Assembly (NCBI GenBank): GCA_963772845.1
Contig: CAVYYW010000014.1
Location: 868,001-932,000 of the forward strand
DNA length: 64,000 bases
DNA from: CAVYYW01 sp963772845
GTDB lineage: Bacteria; Bacillota; Bacilli; Bacillales; Sporolactobacillaceae
Direction: 5' to 3'
In this document: piece by piece, positions 18,004 through 27,455 of the stretch
Layout of the letters: every line of letters starts with the position of its first letter
How positions within the stretch are numbered: the first letter of the stretch is position 1
Program-made: the position numbers and the translations under genes
Notes under the pieces: model-generated
What the model saw: only the letters and a program-made list of their open reading frames with translations
Told to the model about the DNA's origin: nothing
Database searches by the model: none

Positions 18004-18766
18004 ATGAAACGTTTTGAAGGAAAAACAGCGATTGTTACAGGTGCCAGCCAAGGAATCGGCAAAGGCATTGCATCAAAATTTGCAAGTGAAGGGGCAAAGG
18101 TATGTCTGGTAGATATTAATGAAGCGGTATTAAACGAAACAGTCTCTGAATTGAAGAGAACAGGATTTTGAGGTCTTTGGTTACAAAGCGGACGTTGCCG
18201 ACTCTTCACAAGCAGATGCTGCGGTAGCAGAAACTGTTAAGCAATTCGGAACCGTTGATATCCTTGTAAATAACGCTGGGGTACTGCGCGATAATTTATT
18301 ATTTAAAATGAGTGACAGTGATTGGGATACCGTTATGAATGTTCATTTAAGAGGATCTTTTAATTTTGCCAGAGCGGCTCAGAAGATCATGGTCGAAAAA
18401 AAATATGGAAGAATCATTAACACATCCTCGACCTCCGCACTTGGAAATCGCGGTCAGGCAAACTATGCGACAGCAAAAGCGGGCCTGCAAGGATTCACCA
18501 AAACATTGGCGATTGAGCTTGGCAGATATGGTATCACAACGAATGCTGTGGCACCAGGCTTCATTGAAACGGATATGACAAAAGGAACAGCGGAACGGCT
18601 CGGTATTTCCTTCGATGATCTTATTCAACACAGCGTCAGCGAAATTCCGGTTGGGCGAAGCGGTAAACCTGATGACATTGCAAATGCCGTTCTATTTTTT
18701 GCTATGGAAGAATCATCATTTGTGAACGGGCAGGTTCTGTATGTGGCTGGTGGTCCAAAAGCTTAG
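18004..18766 (+). pseudogene. SDR family oxidoreductase (FabG-like), frameshifted at 18166-18169
   Basis: The N-terminal part (MKRFEGKTAIVTGASQGIGK...) stops at 18171. The remainder (EVFGYKADVADSSQADAAV...) continues in the next frame to 18766. Deleting one T of the TTTT at 18166-18169 joins them without a gap. The joined protein of about 253 residues has TGASQGIG, NNAG, a catalytic Ser (NTSSTSA), YATAKAG with Tyr and Lys, and the usual C-terminal region (VAGGPKA in place of DGG). AAGGGGGAACAG lies upstream of ATG 18004. It is a likely 3-hydroxyacyl-CoA dehydrogenase of the pathway. Confidence 0.85.
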
Positions 18767-18793
18767 GAATATTCCTAGAAGGAAGTGAAAAAC

Positions 18794-19246
18794 ATGTTTG
18801 AACATTTAATAGGGAAGCGGTCAAACAAGGTTATTAATGTTGTAGAAAGGGGAGCGGTCAAAAAATTTGCTGAGGCGATTGGAGATCCGGATCCCATTTA
18901 TGTCGATCGAGATTATGCAGCGGAGACGAGATACAAAACGACTATCGCTCCGCCGACCTTTCCCATGGTATTTGATTACGGAGAGATTAAAGGATTGGAT
19001 ACTCATAAAGCTGGGCTGATCCACGGCGAACAGATCTTTGAATATGAGCGCCCTCTTTTGGTTGGAGAAGCACTAACCTGCTTCTCAGAAGTTGAAAATT
19101 ATTATGAGCGTGCTGGAAGCATGGGATCAATGGGTTTTTTAACCATAAAAAGCACCGGGGAAGATGAAGAAGGCTCTGAAGTGTTCACCTCAAAAATCAT
19201 CATTATCATAACAGAGGCTGTTCGGAAGGAGATGGCAAAATGTTAG
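18794..19246 (+). CDS. MaoC-type dehydratase, N-terminal-domain (FAS1-like dehydratase) subunit
   Basis: This protein of about 150 residues has a single hot-dog fold related to the N-terminal half of MaoC/HadA-type (R)-specific enoyl-CoA hydratases (AEAIGDPDPIYVDRDYA, APPTFPMVF). ATG 18794 is preferred over GTG 18785 because AAGGAAG then has normal spacing. The stop overlaps the next gene by 7 bp. Such half-size proteins pair with a hydratase-2-motif partner, which is the next gene. The pair would hydrate or dehydrate an acyl-CoA intermediate. Confidence 0.85.
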   Translation: MFEHLIGKRSNKVINVVERGAVKKFAEAIGDPDPIYVDRDYAAETRYKTTIAPPTFPMVFDYGEIKGLDTHKAGLIHGEQIFEYERPLLVGEALTCFSEVENYYERAGSMGSMGFLTIKSTGEDEEGSEVFTSKIIIIITEAVRKEMAKC

Positions 19247-19644
19247 TGCTGTCAAGTCTTGAGAACGGCGAAGCATTGCAATCTCTTGAATTGCCGCCGG
19301 TTAATCGGCTGGATCTTATTAAGTATGCGGGAGCTTCAGGAGATTTTAATCCTATTCATACCATCGATGCTGAGGCAGAAAAAGCAGGTTTACCCGGAAT
19401 TATTGCGCACGGTATGTGGACAATGGGCAATTTGAGCAAGCTTTTTACCCCTTATCTAGAAGAAGGGTTTGTACAGAAATACACCATCCGTTTTTCAGGC
19501 ATGGTTTTCCTTGGTGATGTGGTAACGCTAAAAGCTGAGCTAAAGGAAAAGAACAATGAAAACCTAGTGTTTAATGTCTCTGCTCAAAACCAGCAGGGGA
19601 AAGCCGTGATCAAGGGCAAGGTAATCTTTCGTTTGTATAATTAA
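19240..19644 (+). CDS. MaoC family dehydratase (catalytic hydratase-2 subunit)
   Basis: This 134-residue hot-dog protein has the hydratase-2 motif YAGASGDFNPIHTIDAEAEKAG followed by GIIAHGMW. The catalytic Asp and His are both present. It overlaps and pairs with the preceding MaoC N-terminal-type subunit, analogous to HadA/HadB. It acts on enoyl- or 3-hydroxyacyl-CoA. Confidence 0.88.
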   Translation: MLVLSSLENGEALQSLELPPVNRLDLIKYAGASGDFNPIHTIDAEAEKAGLPGIIAHGMWTMGNLSKLFTPYLEEGFVQKYTIRFSGMVFLGDVVTLKAELKEKNNENLVFNVSAQNQQGKAVIKGKVIFRLYN

Positions 19645-19748
19645 GGAGTCCAATATTCCGTACTTAAGGATCCCTGGACTGGAGCCATTCCCATTCCGGG
19701 GTATTCTTGAGACAAATACGTATTACATAGGAAAGTGAAGGTGCCGGT

Positions 19749-20045
19749 ATGATACTAGAAGCAATCATGTTACAGGTAAAAGAGGGAATGGAACAGGAAT
19801 ATGAAAAGAACTTTAAAGAGGCTTCTGCAATTATATCTTCAGCAAAAGGCTATATCGATCATGAATTACAAAGATGCATAGAATCCAAAGGAAAATACCT
19901 GCTTATGATTAAATGGGAGACTTTAGAAGATCACACGATTGGCTTCCGTGAGTCTCAAGCATTTCAAGAATGGAAGCAGCTGTTGCACCACTTTTATGAC
20001 CCAGCTCCAACCGTTGAACACTTTAATAAAGTGGAGCTCGCTTAA
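19749..20045 (+). CDS. Antibiotic biosynthesis monooxygenase (ABM) domain protein
   Basis: This 98-residue protein has a ferredoxin-like ABM fold: MILEAIMLQVKEGMEQEYEKNFKEA, IDHELQRCIESKGKYLLMIKWETLEDH, and FQEWKQLLHHFYDPAPTVEHF. The family includes haem-degrading and quinone-type monooxygenases and many stress proteins. Residues alone do not fix the reaction. It lies 104 bp after the MaoC gene, with AAGTGAAGG upstream of the ATG, and may be the last gene of the cluster. The gap before it has no clear terminator. Confidence 0.8.
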   Translation: MILEAIMLQVKEGMEQEYEKNFKEASAIISSAKGYIDHELQRCIESKGKYLLMIKWETLEDHTIGFRESQAFQEWKQLLHHFYDPAPTVEHFNKVELA

Positions 20046-20227
20046 TTAGCTTGGAACATTGCCAAATGAGAGCATTGACCTTCATTTTTTATCGGTCGCA
20101 GAAAAGAGTTATTTTCAGAGAAAGTCATGAAATCCCAGGGTAGAGAACGTTTGTTCTCGATAGAATTCGAGGGTTTTATTTGACTTAGATTGCAGCGATA
20201 CCTGATTAAAATATCATTCATGCAAAT

Positions 20228-20263
20228 AAAGAGATAACAGGTGACATCACCTGTTATCTCTTT
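20228..20263. terminator. Bidirectional terminator between the ABM gene and ampS
   Basis: The long stem AAAGAGATAACAGGTGA (20228-20244) / TCACCTGTTATCTCTTT (20247-20263) is flanked by A/T and lies between converging genes. Confidence 0.88.
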
Positions 20264-20290
20264 TGGTATGTTTTTATAGAAATGAATACC

Positions 20291-21520
20291 CTATATCGCC
20301 CAGTTTCCTCCGCGGAAAAGGGCAATTCGCTCGCCTTCATAGGTTTCAGCATCTATATCAAGAGAAGCTGATCCGATCATAAAATCAGTATGGACAATGC
20401 TTTGATTTGCCCCGGAAGATTCCAGCGTCTCTTCAGACAAATTTCCCCCGTCTTTAATATTTGTTGTAATCACATTGCCAAGAGCAATATGGCAGGAAGC
20501 GTTTTCATCATATAACGTATTAAAGAAAACAATCCCTGATTGTGAGATGGGGGAGGCGTCAGGAACGAGGGCGACTTCACCTAGGTATTTAGCATTTTCA
20601 TCCGTTTCAAGCATGGCTTTCAACGTCTCATAACCTTTCTCAGCGGTGAAATCGATGACCTTTCCATCTTTAAATGTAAATGAAAAATTTTCAATAAGAT
20701 TACCATGCAGAGCAAGAGGTTTTGTGCTTGTGACTTTGCCGTTGACACCTGTTTTCTTTGGAGCAGTAAAAACTTCTTCGGTGGGCATATTCGGTAAAAA
20801 GGTCACGCCGCTGGTTGATAGATCACCTGCCCCAAGCCACACATGATCAGGATGGAGTTCAATTGATAAATCAGTCCCTGGTCCTTTATAATGCAAAGTT
20901 TTAAAGTGCTGGTCATTTAGATAATTGACTTTGGCATGAAGATTAGCTGCATGTTCCTGCCAAGCGTTGACTGGATTTTCCTGATCAAGGCGCACCGTTT
21001 CAAAAATTTTATCCCATAGATTTTCGACGGCTTCTTCACTTGTAGCCTGTGGAAATACCTGCTTAGCCCAGCTTTCTGTTGGAACACCGATAATGCACCA
21101 ATGGATATCCCCTTTTAATTGAGCAGCCTGGAAAAATTTTAAATCTTTACCTTGTGCTTTCTGTGCAGTTTGTATTCTCGAGGGATCGACCCCGGCAAAT
21201 GCGCTTGGATCCGTACCGGTAAGCTGTAAAATAGCACCTTTGTTTGTGACTAATTCCTGAAACATTTCTTTGCGCCAAGCCGGTACTTCTTTTAAAGATT
21301 CTTCAGGCATCTCTTCAAAGTTTATCCGTTGCGTCGCTGCATCTCCCCAATCAACATGAACCCTTTTAGCTCCCTGCCGGTAAGCTTCCCGAACAACTTC
21401 ACGGGTAAAGTCAGCGGCCTCCAGATGGGCATTTATTACAAGAATTTGACCCTCCTGTATGTTCAGCCCCGCTCGCACTGTTAATTCTGCATATTTTTTT
21501 AACTTCGCTTGTTCAACCAT
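20291..21520 (-). CDS. ampS: M29 family metallo-aminopeptidase
   Basis: This 409-residue cytosolic aminopeptidase of the thermophilic-aminopeptidase family (AmpS/PepS/AmpT) starts MVEQAKLKKYAELTVRAGLNIQEGQ. The co-catalytic metal-site region is TFLPNMPTEEVFTAPKKTGVNG near residue 245, followed by GEVALVPDASPISQSGIVFFNTLYDENASCHIALG near 320 and IVHTDFMIGS near 370. GGGGG precedes the ATG at 21520. It is monocistronic and divergent from the pucD-like gene. Confidence 0.93.
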   Translation of the reverse strand: MVEQAKLKKYAELTVRAGLNIQEGQILVINAHLEAADFTREVVREAYRQGAKRVHVDWGDAATQRINFEEMPEESLKEVPAWRKEMFQELVTNKGAILQLTGTDPSAFAGVDPSRIQTAQKAQGKDLKFFQAAQLKGDIHWCIIGVPTESWAKQVFPQATSEEAVENLWDKIFETVRLDQENPVNAWQEHAANLHAKVNYLNDQHFKTLHYKGPGTDLSIELHPDHVWLGAGDLSTSGVTFLPNMPTEEVFTAPKKTGVNGKVTSTKPLALHGNLIENFSFTFKDGKVIDFTAEKGYETLKAMLETDENAKYLGEVALVPDASPISQSGIVFFNTLYDENASCHIALGNVITTNIKDGGNLSEETLESSGANQSIVHTDFMIGSASLDIDAETYEGERIALFRGGNWAI

Positions 21521-21702
21521 TATGTATCCCCCTTATTAAAAGACTATATATATTTTATCACATAAAATGATCGCCTTTTCTGAAAATATAAAAAATCTAC
21601 TCTGTAAGATGCATTGCCTATTACATAAATGTCTCTATATTCAAATAAACATAGTATAGCAATTTGCTTTTCTGTTTAAATAACATGAACGGAGGTCTTT
21701 GC

Positions 21703-24032
21703 TTGAAAACAGTGGGGAGAAGCTTAATCAGAAAAGACGCTGTTAATAAAGCGGCTGGGGCGGCAAAATATACTGCTGACTTGAAAACCCCTGGCTCCCT
21801 ATACGCTGAGCTTGTTATCAGTCCTTATGCCCATGCAGAGATCCTGGGAATTGATCTCCTCGCTGCAAGGCGCATTAAAGGTGTGGTTCGAATATTGACA
21901 GGTAGGGATTCCATCTATTATGACCGGTGAAGAAATTCAAGACCGGCCAATCATCGCTATTGACCGTGTCCGCCATCATGGAGAAGTTGTTGCGATGGTG
22001 ATTGCAGAGACGCTATATATTGCACAAAAAGCAGCAAGTTTAATCCGTGTTGCGTACAAAGAACTACCGGTAGTTAATTCGGTCACTGAAGCAATAAAAA
22101 ATAATGCCCCTCTTGTCCATGCGCGGCTCGACGATTATAAAAGAGAAAAATTTGTTTATCCGATCCAAGGTACAAACATATGTAATCAGACGAAAATCAG
22201 AAAAGGTAATGCGAGAACTCTTTTTAATGCATGCACATTTACAGCAGAGGCACACATCAGTCTGCCAATGGGTGACCATGCTGCAATCGAACTTAGAAGC
22301 GCTAGTGCCGAAAGATCTCCTGACGGCAATGTCACGATTACCTCATCTTCTCAAGTTCCTTTTGCAATTAAAAAATGGATTAGTCGATTGTTTCAGATTG
22401 GCCAGCACAAGATTACAGTATATACTCCGCTGGTCGGCGGAGCTTACGGAGGGAAATCAGCCATTCAACTGGAATTTCTAGTTATGTTGGCAACTTTGGC
22501 AGTGAACGGTCAAAAAGTGAGTCTCACGAATACAAGGGAGCGAGATTTTATTACCTCTCCGTCTCACATCGGTCTGGACGCCTACGTTAAGCTTGGATGT
22601 GATGGGAGAGGCTATCTTAAAGCTGCTGAAATTCAATATCTATTTGATGGCGGGGCTTATTCGGATAAAGCAGCGGATATTAGCAGGGCAGCCGCCATCG
22701 ATTGCACAGGTCCTTATAACATTGAAAACGTAACGTGTGATTCTTTTTGTGTCTATACAAATCATCCTTATGCAACCTCCTTTAGAGGATTTGGGCATGC
22801 TGAATTAACCTTTGCAATAGAACGGGCAATGGATATGCTTGCTCTAAGAACAGGCACAGATCCATCTGAACTGCGCAGAATAAACACGATTCAGGCGGGG
22901 AATCTGACACCAACTGGCGTAAGATTAACGACAAATAAAATTGGTGACTTAAAAAAGTGTATAGATAAAGCAAAAGCACTTATTGAATGGGGCAACGGGT
23001 CACTTATCAGAGTGAATCAGGAGATTGTCCGTGCGAAAGGGTTCAGCTGCTTTTGGAAAACCTCCAATATTGCAACGAATGCAAGTTCTGGCGCTCTGAT
23101 TTTGTTCAATAACGATGGATCTGTTTTTTTGAGCTGCGGCGTCGTCGAAATCGGGACTGGATCTCGCTCCGTATTAGCACAAATTGCCGCTGAGCGCTTA
23201 CACATGGATATAAAACAAATTAATATTCTGATGGATGTTGATACGCATCAATCTCCGGAACACTGGAAAACGGTTGCTTCTAGAGGACTGTGGATGGCAG
23301 GGAATGCCGTATTGGCTGCCGCGGATGATGCCATCAACCAGTTGCTTGAAGCAGCTTCTCTCGCTTTGAAAGTGGCGAAAGAGGATCTTTACCTTTCCAA
23401 TGGCTTTGTTAATTCCAAAAGCAAACCAGAAAAGAGAGTGCCTTATCATAAGCTTGCCTATGGCTACACCTATTCCAAATGGGAATGCAATCGGCGGACA
23501 GATCATTGGTCGCGGCACATATACCATGCAAGGAATGACACCGCTTGATCCAGAAACCGGAGAGGGAATTCCAGGACCGGACTGGACAGTGGGGGCTCAA
23601 GCGGTGGAAGTCGAAATGAATATAAGAACTTATATGTATACAATCCTGAAAGCTGTTTCTGTTATAGATGCCGGAACAATTATCAATCCAGTCCTTGCAG
23701 CAGGGCAGGTCAAAGGTGGAATGAATATGGGGCTTAGCTACGCAAGCCGAGAGGAATTTGTCTTTGATGAAGCGGGGCGCGTCCTGACCACTCAATTTAG
23801 AACCTATAAAGTGATGCGTTTTGGTGAAAACCCTTTATATGCCGTTGATTTTATTAATACGCCCTCTCGGCAGACGGCTTATGGACTGCGAGGAGTTGGG
23901 GAACATGGCATTATCGGCATGCCGGCAGCCCTAGCTGCTGCATTATCGCAAGCTTGCGGGGTTCAGCTTTTTTCCCTTCCTCTAATTCCTGAATCGATTT
24001 GGCGCGCATGCAAGAGGCGTGCCGCACCATGA
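21703..24032 (+). pseudogene. pucD: Xanthine dehydrogenase family molybdopterin-binding subunit (PucD-like), two frameshifts
   Basis: Three frames make one protein of about 775 residues. 21703-~21905 gives MKTVGRSLIRKDAVNKAAGAAKYTADLKTPG...; ~21905-23475 gives the middle, with VGGAYGGK and SFRGFGHAELTFAIE; ~23475-24032 gives PNGNAIGGQIIGRGTYTMQG... and GLRGVGEHGIIGMPAALA with the catalytic glutamate. One extra base in CCTATTCC (near 23473) explains the second break. The first is near ACAGGTAGGG (21899-21908). The TTG start at 21703 follows GGAGG. The molybdenum subunit hydroxylates purines or similar heterocycles. Substrate identity is not certain. Confidence 0.82.
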
Positions 24033-24871
24033 TCGGGTTTACGAGTGACTATTTCCTTCCTGAAAATATTGAAGAAGCCTATAATACATTTCTCCGATTG
24101 GAACATGATGAAAAAAGCCCCATGTACATAACCGGGGGAACAGAATTTTTGACACTCGCTCGCTTAAATGAAGTGTATGCTGGTGCTATTGTTGATCTGT
24201 CAGCTATTCCAGAACTACATGTTTTCCACCTTCAAAATAAATCATTGGTGACTGGTGCTGCATTGCCGCTTACGAACGTTGTCCGCTCTAAAAAATTCCC
24301 GTTGCTTGCGGCGACTGCAGGACGCATCGCAGACCATACGGCACGCAATTCGATAACAGTAGGCGGTAATCTTTGCGGTCAAATTCCTTATAGAGAGACC
24401 GTCCTTCCGTTCCTTGTAACAAATAGCAGCGTTATTATTGCAAAAAACGGGGAGCTTGAAGAGGTCGCTCTGATGGACATTTTTAAAGAACGCATGCACC
24501 TTGCTCACGGGGCATTTGTCGTTCAATTAAAGACACCAGCCTCGGAGATTTCCACACCTTTTTTCAGTGTGAAGAGGCGCAAGCTTGATAAAATTGATTA
24601 TCCATTACTGACGCTCGCCGCGGTTCGAAAAGGTGGTAACATCCGCCTTGCAATCAGTGGTCTCTGTCCATTTCCTTTCCGCTCTTCAGATGTTGAATCT
24701 GTTATAAATAACCAAAGGATGAGCTTAAGGGAGCGGATTATTAACGTTAAAGATGTTTTGCCGGGTGTGGTTGTTAACGACTGGATCGCCTCAGCAGACT
24801 ATCGAATTTTTGTGCTGGAACACACTTTACTGGAAATGTTTCATGTTCTTTCAGGAGAGGAGAGGGATTAA
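24029..24871 (+). CDS. pucC: FAD-binding subunit of xanthine dehydrogenase family (PucC-like)
   Basis: This protein of about 280 residues has the molybdopterin-dehydrogenase FAD-binding fold, with GGTEFLTLARLNEVYAGAIVDLSAIPEL near the N-terminus and NSITVGGNLCGQIPY for FAD pyrophosphate binding, followed by the CO-dehydrogenase flavoprotein C-terminal domain. ATG 24029 overlaps the pucD stop (ATGA). It passes electrons between the Fe-S subunit and FAD/NAD. The D-C-E order and coupling match one enzyme complex. Confidence 0.88.
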   Translation: MIGFTSDYFLPENIEEAYNTFLRLEHDEKSPMYITGGTEFLTLARLNEVYAGAIVDLSAIPELHVFHLQNKSLVTGAALPLTNVVRSKKFPLLAATAGRIADHTARNSITVGGNLCGQIPYRETVLPFLVTNSSVIIAKNGELEEVALMDIFKERMHLAHGAFVVQLKTPASEISTPFFSVKRRKLDKIDYPLLTLAAVRKGGNIRLAISGLCPFPFRSSDVESVINNQRMSLRERIINVKDVLPGVVVNDWIASADYRIFVLEHTLLEMFHVLSGEERD

Positions 24872-25336
24872 GTGAATGAATGCGTCTTAGTGGTGAACGG
24901 AAAGGAGCATCATATTCATTGCGGGGCAACACACACCTTACTCGCTCTGCTTCGAGGGAATTTAAGTTTAACAAGCGTCAAACCGGGCTGTATGAACGGG
25001 GATTGCGGGGCTTGTACCGTGCTTGTCAACGATGTGCCAGTGAAATCCTGCCTCATGCTTGCACTAAAGGCTCACAATAAAAACGTAGAAACTCTTGATG
25101 GAGAAAAAATGAATGTTGTTCAAAAGGCTTTTATAAGACAGAATGCCTTTCAATGCGGGTACTGCACACCTGGATTTATTATGAACGTTACTGGATTGAA
25201 GAGAGGCGAGCCAAATGCAAGCGAAAAGACAATAAAAGAATGGCTTCAGTCCAATATCTGCAGATGCACTTCTTATGAAGAAATTAAAGCGGCTGTTGAA
25301 GAAGCATTGCATTCAGGTGATTTAGAAAAAGAATAA
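24872..25336 (+). CDS. pucE: (2Fe-2S)-binding subunit of xanthine dehydrogenase family (PucE-like)
   Basis: This 154-residue protein has both iron-sulphur clusters of the family: the plant-ferredoxin-type CMNGDCGACTVLV with a later Cys (KSCLML), and the C-terminal four-Cys helical domain CGYCTPGFIM...NICRCTSY. The GTG start at 24872 directly follows the pucC stop. It completes the three-subunit molybdenum hydroxylase. The maturation genes pucA/pucB are not present in this window. Confidence 0.92.
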   Translation: MNECVLVVNGKEHHIHCGATHTLLALLRGNLSLTSVKPGCMNGDCGACTVLVNDVPVKSCLMLALKAHNKNVETLDGEKMNVVQKAFIRQNAFQCGYCTPGFIMNVTGLKRGEPNASEKTIKEWLQSNICRCTSYEEIKAAVEEALHSGDLEKE

Positions 25337-25396
25337 AGCTTTAGCAAACCACACAGTCTAAAAAGGATGACTTATAAAAAAGGGACCGGATGCACA

Positions 25397-26440
25397 ATGG
25401 ATACAAATCAAAGCTATAAAAAGACCGATCAGCAATCCTTCTCATTTAGCACAAAGTTGGCACAGACTGAAATCATCTGGAAAACTTCTTTTGGAAGTGC
25501 ATTAGCCTGGGAAGCGGCTAAACTTGCAGGTTCAGCTCATCCTTTTCTTGCACCTTTGACATTGATTTTATGTTTACAGGGTTCTGTGCATCAATCCCTT
25601 AACTTTGCTTTTGGCAGAGTCATTGGAACCGTTTTCGGCTTATTTATCATTGAACTCTTCGTTCACTACTTTAATCTTTCGCCTCTAAGTTTGTTGGCGT
25701 TAATTCTAATCGGCACTTCAGCAGCGAAGCTTTTCAAAGCCAACAACACGATTATTCACCAGGTTGCCTTGAGTATTTTACTCGTTTTTGCTTTTCAGAA
25801 TAAAGCTCCGGATTATACGATTGACCGGTTAAGAGACACTGTAATAGGAGCGGCACTGGCCTATGTATTTATCCTTCTTATCTTTCCTCACAATGATTCA
25901 CAAAAAATCAAGCTTGCATTCCGAAAGCAGGGCGAAGAGCTCGCTACTCTTCTTATGACGATTTCTGACTGGATCGGGACCGGCGTGCAGGAAGCCAAAG
26001 GAACCAGTCTTAAGAGAGAAGTGTTGAAAAAGCTGAGAAAAACACAACACGCACGGCATAAGTTTGAACAATCTCTAATCGATTTGAAATGGAATATCTA
26101 TAATCGCAAAACTTTAATGAAAATGAAGCATTTAACGACTGAATGGGAACGTCTCATTCAGGGTTATATGCATGCGCTGGAAATGATTGATGTATTGGTG
26201 GAGTGGAAAAAAGACATGATGCCGGAACCCGAAGAAAAAAAATGGATGAAAATCACAAAAGAATTATCTGGATATATCAAAAACTGGGTTCATACAGTTG
26301 GAAATAAATCATTAACCAGTAATCAAAAGACAATTGATTCTGACCTTCCTGCCAACCTTTCTATTTTAAAGCAACAAACGATTCTTCAGCAGGAAACAGA
26401 ATGGCTGATGCAAAAATTCAGCGTTCCGTCCAAAGATTAA
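25397..26440 (+). CDS. FUSC/aromatic acid exporter family membrane protein
   Basis: About 347 residues (357 if the upstream ATG 25367 is used, which has its AGG touching the start codon). The N-terminal 150 residues form about five membrane helices, with LAPLTLILCLQGSVHQSLNFAFGRVIGTVFGLF and RLRDTVIGAALAYVFILLIFP typical of the ArAE/FUSC fold. The C-terminal 180 residues are soluble, helical and charged. Members are proposed exporters of aromatic acids. The gene lies 60 bp after pucE and may be co-transcribed. Confidence 0.75.
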   Translation: MDTNQSYKKTDQQSFSFSTKLAQTEIIWKTSFGSALAWEAAKLAGSAHPFLAPLTLILCLQGSVHQSLNFAFGRVIGTVFGLFIIELFVHYFNLSPLSLLALILIGTSAAKLFKANNTIIHQVALSILLVFAFQNKAPDYTIDRLRDTVIGAALAYVFILLIFPHNDSQKIKLAFRKQGEELATLLMTISDWIGTGVQEAKGTSLKREVLKKLRKTQHARHKFEQSLIDLKWNIYNRKTLMKMKHLTTEWERLIQGYMHALEMIDVLVEWKKDMMPEPEEKKWMKITKELSGYIKNWVHTVGNKSLTSNQKTIDSDLPANLSILKQQTILQQETEWLMQKFSVPSKD

Positions 26441-27455
26441 ATTATCCTAAACAGCTTCAAAGATAACCAAGAAGACTCGGACAGACAGTATACGGGGGCA
26501 TGATAGAGCCCTTTTTTTGTGTTTTCCCGATTAAAACTCACTGTTCGTTCGGTACTGAAAAAGCCCCCTTGGGTAGATGAGGTGGTTGATTTTTGCTCTA
26601 GGCTGCTCGCTTCAATAATCGTATTAACTGCCTTGTGATAGAAGTAATTTATTCTTGAATACCTCCAGTGCGTGTCGGTGCTAAGTATTCAGCTCCACTT
26701 TTCGGCGTCTTGTTACGCCCCACAGGTCCTCAAAGTCACTTCGCCATGGGTGCAGAATTGAAAATCAAACTTTTCTTGTGACCTTCGGAATAACTTGCTA
26801 AGACGGAAATGTCCTTCATGTGAGTGATAAAGTCGTACGTCCGCTGATGCGAGGGGAAGGCACGAGACTCCTCGAAAATGCCATGTCCCTAAATGAAAGC
26901 GAGAAATACCTGAGACTCCTCGAAAATACATCCGTATTTTCATCGTGCGGTGTGAATTCGAGGAGGTTGTTTCAAGTCCTGCGGAATCAGCGTGAGGACA
27001 CTGAAAAAGTCTATGAACTGAGATGTGGACTCTGCTCGTTTGCCGCAGAGACCGTCTATGCTTCTGTTTTCGTGCTCTCGGTCGCCCGTTATTCATGACT
27101 TCTAAAGGGCAACATCTGACCACTATCACATTGATTAAAGCAGAAGGCGCAAGACTCCTCGAAAATGCAAATGCTCATCGAAAGCCAGAAATACCCGATA
27201 CTCCTGCAGAATCAGCGTTCCAAGCGAGACCCCACAGCCACAACGTATTGAAGGAAGTTCGACTAAAATCGGCACGTCCTGTGCCAACGCCGAACCTACC
27301 CACATCCTGTGGCCATGAGGAGGCTCGCGGATCGCCCGCGGAAAGCGAGTGCTTTTACACTTAATCAAAACCATTATTTCATTAAAAGTTGCGGATAGGA
27401 ACGTATGTTTGTATACTGGATATAAGACTAAATTTCAATGAGGCGGTGGCGTTAA
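26441..27455. repeat. Dispersed intergenic repeat region, copy 2 (about 1 kb, no gene)
   Basis: This stretch of about 1 kb has no supportable gene. It holds several fragments of the family seen at 6541-7080. GGTTGATTTTTGCTCTAGG is at 26583, and GAGACTCCTCGAAAAT-type units are at about 26867, 26911 and 27150. The 3' part, 27180-27350, matches copy 1 inverted, including GCGAGACCCCACAGCC, CCTACCCACATCCTGTGG, GAGGAGGCTCGCGGATCG and CCCGCGGAAAGCGAG. The fragments lie in both orientations, suggesting nested insertion and decay. The LAGLIDADG endonuclease gene begins about 100 bp after its end. Confidence 0.6.

Noticed and set aside
20646..20846. Frames antisense to known genes, such as this one inside ampS and many others across the window
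   Set aside because: They are shadows of genes with clear homology on the other strand. None has its own initiation signals or recognisable domains.
21703..25336. Carbon monoxide dehydrogenase (CoxLMS) as the identity of the molybdenum hydroxylase
   Set aside because: The molybdenum subunit lacks the CoxL active-site loop (VAYRCSFR), and the loop here is ATSFRGFGHAE. Gene order matches the pucD-C-E type. Purine or another heterocycle is more likely.
26713..27374. Several overlapping frames of 79-138 codons on both strands
   Set aside because: All fall in repeat copy 2, with odd Arg/Ser/His-rich composition and no starts with ribosome binding sites. They are not coding.
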